Assembly: GCA_002794775.1 (NCBI GenBank)
Contig: NBAY01000122.1
Location: forward strand, 1-64,000
Origin: Porodaedalea pini
Lineage: Eukaryota; Basidiomycota; Agaricomycetes; Hymenochaetales; Hymenochaetaceae
Direction: 5' to 3'
Length of the DNA: 64,000 bases
Below are positions 55,123-64,000 of the stretch, in pieces. The position numbers were made by a program, and so were the translations under genes. A model generated the notes under the pieces. The model had not been told where the DNA came from. It searched no databases and saw only the letters and a list, made by a program, of their open reading frames with translations. Position 1 is the stretch's first letter, and each line of letters begins with the position of its first letter.

Positions 55123-55203
55123 AGCGGTAGGAGAATGAGAACTGAAGCTGATAGTACGATTTTCCCACGATGGATGATGATGGTAGGAAGAAAGTGACTC
55201 GTG

Positions 55204-55218
55204 TCGCGTCTGTCGCGT
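55204..55218 (+). promoter_or_regulatory. Paired TCGCGT motifs upstream of NBS1
   Basis: TCGCGT at 55204-55209 and 55213-55218, about 210 bp before the NBS1 ATG. ACGCGA/ACGCGT boxes bind MBF-type factors at S-phase and repair genes in yeasts. The role here is inference. The LINE target duplication overlaps the first base. Confidence 0.4.
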
Positions 55219-55427
55219 CGAGCCGATGTGTCTCTATTTCCTCGCAATCCACATCTCTCCTTAAACCTTCTCATTTCGATCTTCTTGCTGGGTGAGGTAA
55301 GTAGTATCGTCATCACAGTTGTTCTATGTGTCTGATGCGTTGTCTGTGACGGCAGAGCTTGCTCTCAGATCACTTCATCTTCATTGCCGTCCTTGGTGTT
55401 GTCCAGGAGGCTAGACTTGTTCGAGCC

Positions 55428-58400
55428 ATGTGGCTTGTCGAAGGGGCTTTTGATCAGGAAGCAGCAACAAATCTTGAGCAGAAGAGTGAGCAGTTGAAGT
55501 CTGATGATTAATGTCAGCCTCTCATTTCTGGTTAGAGCTCAAGTTGCTCAAACCCGGCAGAAGCTACCCGCTCGGCAGAAAGCGAAAACACCCCCTACAG
55601 CTGGTCCTCAGCCATCCAAAAATCTCAGGAGAGCATATATCTTTTGTTGTTGGAGAGAATTCGGTTGATTCTGTGGTGCGTTATTAACTGATTAAACAAC
55701 TAACGCATTAGTGAACCTTACTTTGCAGAGCGACCCGACGTTCAGACCGACATTGAAAATACAGAACCACAAGAACAAGGCATTGCAAGTGAGCCGGGAG
55801 GTTAATGGAGCCGTCACGCGACACTTGATACAACCAATGTCTGAGGATGAGATATTAAGCGGAGATTGTATTGCTCTAGTAACAGGAATATACGTTAAGT
55901 GTGTCTGCTGGCTTTTCTTGTGTCTACATTTGCTTAACTCTATTCTAGTATAAATTGGAGACCGATCTGCTGTTTTTCACCGCCAAAAACGCCGATAATC
56001 TCGTTTGAGAGTTGCGCATCCTTAGGCGTCAAGGTGGTTTCGACACCTCGCCCCGAAATTACCCATCATCTGACTCCGACGCTCAGCGTATCGACCTCGC
56101 TAGCAACATCCCTCCTCACTCTCGCTCATGTCGTACGTCCTGATTGGCTAACTGAACTTCTACATCTCGGCGCGACGGCAGCGTCCGCCGGTGGTCCGTC
56201 TGCCCTCGAATCAGACTTCCGCCTGCCCGCCTTGGCACAATATTTTCCAGCAAGTGGGCCTGCGCTGCCTGCCCCGCTGAAGTCAACCATGTTGTGGGAG
56301 CCCAATGAGCAACGCGTTGGGATGCTGAAAGGCTGGAGGCTCCTTTTCGTTGGGGAGAAAGGGCGAGAAGTGGACGCGGAGACTCGGGCGCTCGTGGAAC
56401 GCGGCGGCGGCGAGTATGAAGTCTTTGATGTCTCTGGTGGATTGACGCGGTGGAGGCAGACACTTTCACGCAATAAAAGGAAAGCGGACGCCGATGGAGG
56501 AAAAGGTATCAGCATCTTTGCTGATACGGAAGCGTTGCAGATCGCGGTCGGCGACGCATGGGGCGGCATGCTCGATGAATTGAATAAGCAAGTCCCTTTT
56601 CGTGCTTGTCATCGATTATTCCTTATATGAATAGGATAGGTCTGAGTTATGTTTTGTTGCGCGATCGCAGCTGCTTGATGCGGTCTTCTTCGTCGACACT
56701 GGCCGTATTAACTCGTCACTCACTGTTCAAACTGAACAAGGCAAGCTTCTATTTTTATTTTCCCCGGTATAAAATTGTCACTTATAATACGAAAGACTCG
56801 CCTCTTCCTGACAGAGTCCCAAATACGCACGAAGAAGAGCCGTCCCTACCCTCTGCCCCGTCTCATAGCACGGAGGCCCCAGCGTCAGCTGCGAGTACCA
56901 GGCCCAAGAAACGTGTCATGGTGCCGCGTTCGACGACTCCAGCTGTCGATATTCAATCTGAAGATGGAGGCTCATCCGCACAACCAGCACCTCTGCCGGC
57001 TCCAGCGCCCGGAGAGGAGCCCCCTGTGCGTGCAAGTGAGGAGCCTGACGGTACAGGTGGGAGACGGAGAGTGAGTAAGATTTTTTGATTGGCAGTTTTT
57101 CTATAGTTCTTAACGAATGTTTTTAGCCACTTGTAAGACGTGCAAGGACAAATGCAACGCAGTCCCCGATTCTCGGTGTAGACGATCCTTCGTTCGCTTC
57201 GTTCGCACTTTCTCAATCCCCTGGACCTCAGTCCGCCGGTGCAGAGTCTGCAGCTCTTGTCGAATCACAGATAGCTGTCAAGCCTCCGTCATCATCTACA
57301 GTGAGTATCAATCTCTCTTCCGATTGCTTTTGATGTTGATGTACGAATACTTGCTCAGGCCCCGACTGGGCGCTCGAGCCGGTTGAAGAAGCGCGCACGA
57401 GCGGACAAGGAGTACAATCCCATTCTTGCAAGTCTCGAGCAGGAGATTGCAGCAGCGGCCGCACCGCATGCAGAGCAGCCGCCGTTAAAACGCTTCAAGG
57501 CTCTGTTTGACGAAACAGACCCGGACCGCGTAGCGTCTCAGATGACAAGCGGAGTTACTGGAAGTATATTGGACAGCCAAGTATTTTCTCAAATGACAGC
57601 GGAGAACAGCAACGCCGTCCAGAGTGAAAGCGGGGCTTTAGGAGCGCGAATGGTTGTAACACACGAGGAGGAGGAAAGTCAGTCCTTACCAACTGAAGGC
57701 ACTGAAGAGCGCGGAGATGTGGAGATGGGTAACACGAATGGGAATGACGTAGCACCGCCAAGTCAATTGCAACCCAGGCCGCCTTCGAAGGCATCAGTTC
57801 CTACATCGCAAGTTCATGCTGAAACCTTCGACAGTACCCAGGTAGCCAAGCACTCGAATTCGAAGGGCGGCGCGGCACCAGGTAAACCCGATACGGATGC
57901 GGCGTTTCTACAGGCACTCGCATCGACAAAAAAGGGGAAACGACGCGAAGACGACTTCGATCGCGAGTTCAATAATCTTCGTATCTCAAAGCCAGAACGA
58001 GATCGCGATGCGGAAGCGGAAGCGGAAGACTGGCGTGTGCTTGCGGACTTCGGCGACGAGAGTAATATTATGGGCAACTTTATGGTTATTGTCGAAATGG
58101 ACGTGCCGGATAAGCACAAGGACTCGAGCAGAGATACAAGCAGGTCACAAAGTAAGGGCCCAGACTTCAAGAAATTTAAGAAAGTGAGCGCCTTGATGAA
58201 TAAACTCGGTGCAGCGCACCTGCTAACTCTGGTGATGATAGAAAACGTCCGCTCGGCAGCGTCCTTCTGTTGAGTTGGTCGCGGAAGACGAAACCGACTA
58301 TGGGATGGGTCGCGGTATGAATCCTTTTGTCTTATTTGCGCTAAGAGGCTAACTTTTTCTTTCCATTTAGCTTACTGGAAGGGGTCACAGAGCCAGCCTC

Positions 58401-59032
58401 AATCACAGGGCGCCACGCAAGGTGATTTCTCCATTCCTCAGCAAGGCTTATTGCAGCCCAGTCAGAGTCAGAATCGTGGCTTCCTGCAGCCCAAGCCAGG
58501 TTTATCTACGCAGACTACGAAGCCACGAAGTCAGAGCCAGGCACAGACTCAGAACAAAGTAGTGAAGACAGAGACGCAGGAAATTGCTCGGAGAGGCAGG
58601 AGCCGGCCGTTGCAGGTTGTTGAAGATGACGAGGAGGATAGTGAGGATGTGCAACCACGCGCGTCTAAGACGGCGCGCGCGGCGACGAACGGCAAAGGGA
58701 AGAGTGGGAAGAGTCATCAGCTGTTCCTTAGCGACGAGGACGAGGATGAGACTGGAGGCGTTGCAAAAACAAATCATATTGAAGATCGTGGCGACTTGGA
58801 GCTAGACCTGGACCTGGATGACGTCGAGATGTCTGGTAACGAGCCCAGTGCAGCGACACTGCGCTCCACTGCCCAATCAAGTGCAGAAACCACAAAGTCG
58901 AAGGTGCTGGCTTCACCAGCAAAACGGGGCGCAAATGCAAAGAAGCGTACTGCAGCGCTTCTGGACGATGATTCGGATACCGGTATGGCGTTTAAGGGCT
59001 TTGGGGGCAAGAAGAAAGCGAGAGCAAAATGA
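55428..59032 (+). CDS. NBS1: Nibrin (Nbs1), MRN double-strand-break repair complex
   Basis: Nibrin binds Mre11-Rad50 and recruits the complex and the Tel1/ATM kinase to DNA breaks in the nucleus. Ten exons join to 3090 bases (1029 residues): 55428-55485, 55536-55675, 55729-55898, 55949-56591, 56671-56740, 56796-57070, 57127-57300, 57359-58183, 58242-58314 and 58371-59032. The start MWLVEGAFDQ is typical of fungal Nbs1. An FHA domain (about residues 25-110, SYPLGRKRKHPLQLVL, KISGEHISF) is followed by tandem BRCT repeats (VRPDWLTELLHLG, then MLKGWRLLFVGEKG) and a long disordered tail with acidic and SQ-rich stretches. WRVLADFGDES and NFMVIVEMDVP form a conserved block near residue 760. The C-terminus is basic. 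Intron 5 appears to be GC-AG. All phases agree, so the gene looks intact although a 24-kb LINE nest now lies about 230 bp upstream. Confidence 0.9.
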
Positions 59033-59267
59033 AGGTAGCCTAACTAAGCTTTTTTTGTTTATGAAATCTCATTTTGTCTTTACACTTCTCTCTGTGGAGT
59101 GAAACCACTCAAGAATTTATCTAGTATCTAAGAAGTAAACTACAGATACAAGAGGCGTGCTACACTTAGTCCGCTCGTGCAAGAAATACAGTACGCAAGG
59201 GTATCACGACGACATGCAAGATGAGACAAAATCACAAAGGAACAAAAAAAAACCTGCCCTGCTCGTG

Positions 59268-61013
59268 CTATCCGCGTTTCTTTCCCTTCTCAAGAGTTTG
59301 AGCGCGGATCTGCAGTCCGGTTTCTTCATCAAGCTCGTCGAATTTGACTCGCGGCGCTCGACGTGATAACGGGTACAGCTCGATCGCATCGCCCTCGCAT
59401 TTACGATCTGCAATCTCCCGCTCCATCTCCACGTCTTTGTATTCAATGACGCTGCATTGATCCTGGCTATGACTGTGGGTATGGTTTGTGAAGGATAAAA
59501 TAGCGCGCGAGCCCGAGTTAGAGCCCGACCCTGACCCTGACCCCGACGCCGTTCCCGAGCCTGAAGAAGACACCGCCAAACGCCCCTGCTCATCTTGTGC
59601 GGCGAATGACAAAGAGGTCTGTGTCGTCTGGACCTCTGAATCAGGGTTTACGCAGTGTGCGCGGATGTGCAATAGGACACGCGTGCAGAGGAGGCTGTGA
59701 ACGACGCGTTGAGGACTGTGATGCATGTCAATCAGTAAAATAAGAACGTCGATTTGATTGATACGTGGCAATGAACTCACGTTGTCAACCAGTTAGAGAA
59801 CTCGGGCTATCAAGAGATTACCGTTTCTTGGTAAAGTTGGTGAAGGAAGAGAGAAAATATGCAACCTACCGGAGCAGCGACGGCTATGAGGAGGTTGACA
59901 ATTGAGAAAGCTGGTTTTGATAATCTAAGTAGTCAGCAATATTGAATGGACCAGAACATACTCGAACGAACCGAGTAGATACACATAGTAAAGTAGACCT
60001 ACAGAAATCTTCCTTTAGAGCTGTTTTTGGTGACATTAGACCTGAACTCACCATCTTTATACATCTGCTTGATCAGAGGCGATCGAGTTTCGCGAGACAG
60101 GTCTGATATAGCGGATCATCCCAATTCCTTTATTCAGCTGGCACTTGTGACAGAAACGAAGACATACGGTGCTGCCGGGCTCGAATGACCGTCAAGATGA
60201 CTATACCTGCAGGATGAGAAGAAGAATCAGCGACGGGGTATCCGAAATGCCCGAAGTGCAAGACTAACTCGTTTCGCAGATGATGAGAAGCAGAAACGCG
60301 ACAAAAATGATGGGACTTGAGTCCTGCGTCTTCGAGCAGCCCAGGGGCAGTGCCTCGTCTGCATCATGATCGGGGTATAAGGTTACCGAGGACAGAAGGT
60401 AGGAGACAGGACATACAGGCAAAAGAGTCGACTTCAATTTGCGTAACGGCGATCGCTGGGATGAAGACGCTCTAGTTGTCATTAAAAGTGGCCGGTGAGA
60501 GTCAATCAAAGCAGAGCGTTGGTGGGCCTTACGAAGCCAACGATGAGAATGATGACGAGAATAACACGATTCTGACCCCACAAAGCATAAGTTCGAATCA
60601 TAAGAATGACTAGGAGTTGCCAACATTCGGTGAGCCAGGCGTACGAATCGTGTCTTGAAGGAGATAGCTCACTCTCAGCGATGATTATTCCAACTACAAT
60701 AAGCCCTAGACGCCTAAGGTCAGCGTCACGGACACAGAGTTCAGTGTAACGGCATTCAATTGAGCCCACATGTCACAGCGCGAAACCCGAAAAGGCATTC
60801 CTAGTCCATTGGAAGCTGAATTAATGGGGTGTATTAATGGTATAATGTCTTTGAGATACGCACTCTGTCGGTATTTTTTCCGGTCAAAACTATAGTTGAG
60901 ATGCGCTTTTCAGTCAATGCGCAACTCCGAGCGATGTTTAGTATGAGGCTCACGATGCAAAGACAGAAATGTGTCGAAGAAAGGTAGGTATCGGTTGAGA
61001 AAGAAGAGTAGCT
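59268..61013 (-). CDS. DUF6533-type integral membrane protein
   Basis: Multi-pass membrane protein of a family common in Agaricomycetes, function unknown. From 5' to 3': FFLNRYLPFFDTFLSL (about 61010-60955), RTYALWGQNRVILVIILIVG (about 60610-60545), CSKTQDSSPIIFVAFLLLIICET (about 60340-60270), IVILTVIRARQH (about 60200), MYKDGLLYYVYLLGS (60085-59962), KPAFSIVNLLIAVAAP (59924-59870), PEFSNWLTT (59806-59781) and PQRVVHSLLCTRVLLHIRAH (from 59715), then a serine/glycine-rich cytoplasmic-type tail. Introns are very short (37-65 bp, for example 59925-59961). The stop is at 59268-59270. The first exon upstream of 61013 was not identified. Confidence 0.75.
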
Positions 61014-62782
61014 GTAATTTGAATAAAGCCCGTGTTAGTGTACTGAGTAACCTATCGAGAACGCATGAATGACTGACTTTTCCAAAAGTCCATCGGGAAG
61101 GCCATACGAGCGCAACCTAGAACGAGTTACTGTTTTTGTGGTACAAAAAAAAAAGACCACAAACCTCTTGGTCATACGTCACGAAGAAAACATCGTATAC
61201 CTGCATACGAAAATCAATGACACCACAGGAATTTGTAAATGCTAAGCAAGATCACACACGAGCAAGGCACCAAAGGCTGCTAAAGGACAAGAATAAAAAA
61301 TTGGATCTTAAGCAGGACGGCACAAAAGTACCTATCGTCCCCCCTGTAAGGTCCTATGCGTTGGTCATGGAAATCAAGCGATTCAGATGATTGGCAGCAC
61401 GGAATGTTGAGTTAACCGATGAAAACCATCGAGACAACTTACAATTCCGCCAATGGTTGGCATTACCCCGCACTCAGCGTTTCCTCAGTGGAAGTGTAAA
61501 GTGATGAGAGCGAACGCTCGCAGTAGTAGTTCTTTTTCTCGCGGACCTCAGAATGCGTTTCTTCTTTCCTACAGCGGCATGAAGCCTACCGATTCCCAAG
61601 TAAGGGAAGCTCAAAAAAGAGAAAAAGTTCGCTGAAATGGGGAATGGTAGATTCTTTGAAAATGTGGTTCAGTGAAACCCTCGGCGGTCGCTGTTGCTCG
61701 AACCAGACAGGATGGTTGGGAGTTTCTTCAATTTGACTTCAATCATGATGCCGCGGCTGGCTTCATCTTGCCACGTAACTAGCTCGAGTATCACGTGGGC
61801 TTATCTGATGGTAATGGCATTTACTTCCCACCGTATCTTGTAACTTAGTATGCATATCCCATCATCTTATCCTTTACTCGCTCGCTTTCTATTAAAAAGG
61901 CGTCCGAGGGAGCTGAATCTCCGTGTTGTTGACTTTCATGCTCGGCCGCTTACAAACGAATCAGCCTGGCACTGCAGATCCTCCGAATCTATGATCCGCG
62001 TGCTCTGACTTGGCCGTGGATTTATCCGTTGGACTCAATTCTCTCACAAACTCCAACAAGGTGCGGGATGCTGAAATCGAACTGGTGAAAATCTCCTGTC
62101 TATGACTAATGATCACATCTGGCCAGTCGAACAAGTATATATTGTTTACCCACTGCATTCCGAGACGCACTAGCGGCGCCGGTTATCTTGACGAGCTGAA
62201 CTCGACATCTGAGACCTGACCTTCAAAAGGATGAAAGCATCGAGAGCGGGAAGCAAGCTTCCATAAAAAGCGCGCTTTGTGTGTTTGACCCTTCACTGGT
62301 CTTTGAATAACAAGGAACAGAAGAGGATCTGCTAACTTTATTGCAATAGAGTTGCGGGATCCGGTACGCTCACTCCTTGGACTAGAAACACTGGACTACG
62401 TTTTACTTCGGCATCTCAGGAGTACTGTTAGTCAACAGAATTCCGGAGGACGGATCTCATTGACTTTTCCAAAACTGAGTCCACAGTTAGTGAAAGTAAG
62501 GTCGAGATCGTGTGTTCTCCCATGTGCTACGGATCCGCATTCACACCTGGCTGTTTGATGTTGATCTAGACTTTCATTATCTGTCAAGCGATCCCGGACG
62601 CTGAGAATAATATCTTGTTCAAGCTCTACTCCATCCACAGTTTGTCGCAGGCGCAATGCGACGGCTCTCCGGACCAATGATATCCATCCTTCGATCTCTA
62701 ATTTATGGGCTGGACTGACGAGCTAGAGCACAAGGTTCCGCGGATAATTTTTTCTAGGGACGAAAGTCCAATAGCTTGCTCC
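61014..62782. other. Intergenic, nothing recognised
   Basis: It may contain the missing 5' exon of the DUF6533 gene near its left end. I see no repeat or RNA gene. Confidence 0.4.
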
Positions 62783-62789
62783 TATAAAG
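62783..62789 (+). promoter_or_regulatory. TATA box of SSP-4
   Basis: TATAAAG, 79 bp upstream of the ATG, the same motif and nearly the same spacing as SSP-2 and SSP-3. Confidence 0.6.
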
Positions 62790-62861
62790 TCTCAATGGGT
62801 TGCGCTCAAAATCTCCATCTCACTCTCGCATTTCACTCAAACGCTCCTCGACTCTGTGACA

Positions 62862-63755
62862 ATGAAGTTCTTCACTGTAACTCTTCTCGTTCTCGCCTTT
62901 TCTCTGGAGAGCTTGGGCGCAAGCCTTAACAACGGCTCCGTCAAGAGCAGGGGACTCGAATTATGCCCTTCGGCGGTTGCGGTCAATTCTGCGACTGTCA
63001 GCGTCAACGGCCATGAAATACAGCGGACCACATTCGAGTGCCCGGATGACAGCCTGTCAGCGAGGGCCGTTGCTCCTTCGCTTGCAGGTAGATCTCCCGT
63101 CACCGCGCCGAACAGTATATCAGAGATATCTCAGCGCAGCGCAGCCGAGTGCGAGACTGCTGCGCCGGAATGCCAATGCGGACAACCTAGTAATTACCTT
63201 TGATAACTTTTTTTCAGTATAGACAGTCGCTGATACGGAGATTGCTTTATCTCCAGCCACATGCACATGCATCAGTCCGACTCCGCTCGCACCCAACGGA
63301 AATGACTGCACAGTCCTCATCGATGCTCTCAAAGTTCTTCCGCAAGTCAGTGGTCCAACATTTATAGTCCAGACGAGGACCTTCGAGCTCGTCCAGTTCG
63401 AATCCTGTGCGTATTTTGTTACAAACCAGGTTGTCAAATTATAGCATTAAATTTGCCTCTAGGTGCTATGGAGTGGTCTAATTTAGGTCTTCGGAACGGG
63501 CCCTTGGAGTACTGCTGGGATGAAGCGTTTTTGAGTCATTTCTCTTGCTTGCCTTGGGGGAGATTCTGACACTTTGGTGTTTAAGGGTCGCTCTTGCGGG
63601 CCTAACCAACGAGGATTGCCTTGAAGCAGGAGTCAGTACGGGGGCATCCTGCACTCCTAATGATGATCTATGGAACCTTGAGTGAGTTCTGGAGTCGACT
63701 TTATGAGTCTAGAGGTCTCATTTCCATTAATAGGATATTGCGGATTGGATCTTGA
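62862..63755 (+). CDS. Small secreted cysteine-rich protein (SSP-4)
   Basis: The ATG at 62862 opens a signal peptide (MKFFTVTLLVLAFSLESLGA), followed by LELCPS, FECPDDS, AECETAAPECQCGQ, then CTCISPTPLAPNGNDC and VQFESC in the next exon. LEYCWDE follows in the third, and LTNEDCLEAGVSTGASC in the fourth. Ten cysteines can be aligned with SSP-3 by position. Junctions around the first intron (after GQP, short and TA-rich) and before MEWSN do not give a clean frame by eye, so either the splice sites differ from my choice or the copy is slightly damaged. Opposite strand to its paralogues. No element interrupts it. Confidence 0.6.
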
Positions 63756-64000
63756 ATGATCTCTGCTCTCTTCTCGAAGCTCTCGGAGATATGATGATTC
63801 TCAGCTTCATGTAGCATTTTGTCTATTGACTTTGGAGCGCACAATTATCACTACCACTCGATAGGCTCAGTACGTATGGCTGCGAAATGGACATTTATCA
63901 GTAATTATATATCGTGAATAAAGTTTTGCCTCTAGGAATTTAGGTGTTCCGATTGGCGCATGGCCGAACTCGGGGTTTGAGCCCGACAATCTCATTTACT
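63756..64000. other. Window end, nothing recognised
   Basis: No gene or repeat was identified before the sequence ends. Confidence 0.35.

Larger units (their letters stand above)
31030..55193 (-). mobile_element. LINE (Tad-like), full-length, carrying nested LTR elements
   Basis: The 11-bp duplication GTGACTCGTGT at 31019-31029 and 55194-55204 brackets the insertion. Subtracting the nested elements and their 5-bp duplications leaves about 6.4 kb. ORF1 encodes a zinc-knuckle RNA-binding protein and ORF2 an APE endonuclease, RT, RNase H and terminal zinc motif. This composition fits the fungal Tad1 clade. The 3' end is AATTATAAA on the minus strand, without a long poly(A). Confidence 0.9.

Noticed and set aside
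61136..61635. Short frames after an A-rich tract
   Set aside because: Low-complexity lysine-rich translations without motifs. Probably intergenic.

Overview
The window is a piece of a filamentous basidiomycete (probably Agaricomycete) genome. The evidence is protein-coding genes split by many introns of about 37-80 bp, a nibrin gene with ten small exons, a DUF6533-type membrane protein of the kind expanded in Agaricomycetes, chromodomain Ty3/gypsy elements and a LINE carrying APE, RT and RNase H domains. Few host genes are left; nested and palindromic repeats fill most of the 64 kb.

Host genes. Four paralogues of a small secreted cysteine-rich protein lie along the window (here SSP-1 to SSP-4: 1389-2025 -, 3833-4626 -, 22389-29983 - and 62862-63755 +). 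They share a signal peptide, an ECQC motif and, in three copies, a CWDE motif. SSP-2 and SSP-3 are each damaged by a mobile element. NBS1/nibrin (55428-59032 +) is complete, and a DUF6533 membrane protein (59268-61013 -) follows it.

The giant palindrome, 4657-21356, is the most unusual object. Two arms of about 8.2 kb are near-identical and inverted around base 13019. They end in CACTTCAGG/CCTGAAGTG and are flanked by a 7-bp direct repeat (GGAAAGT, 8 bp if the next C is counted). The insertion separates the SSP-2 coding region (left) from its own TATA box and 5' leader (right). Each arm carries decayed copies of host genes: an XPB/SSL2 helicase pseudogene, an RPS6 fragment and a cyclin-like fragment. 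Each arm also carries a TA-flanked mariner-type MITE, a foldback MITE and two minisatellites built from self-complementary units. I see no transposase.

Retroelement blocks. A chromodomain gypsy element (23059-29877 +) lies inside SSP-3 and itself holds a reversed solo LTR. A Tad-like LINE (31030-55193 -, 11-bp target duplication) is inserted about 230 bp upstream of NBS1. It has been hit by a second gypsy family (32055-39015 -), a candidate solo LTR (41076-41476) and a recombinant double gypsy element (42812-53224 -), which in turn contains another solo LTR (47294-47915). Target duplications resolve almost every level. Without the insertions the LINE is about 6.4 kb with an uninterrupted 741-residue ORF1. 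Both gypsy families carry a self-priming signature: the predicted 5' end of the RNA is complementary to the bases just after the 5' LTR. Nonsense codons in these elements are repeatedly TGA where a paralogue keeps CGA, as expected from CpG decay.

All coordinates were read by eye. Exon boundaries in the SSP and DUF6533 genes are partly tentative.
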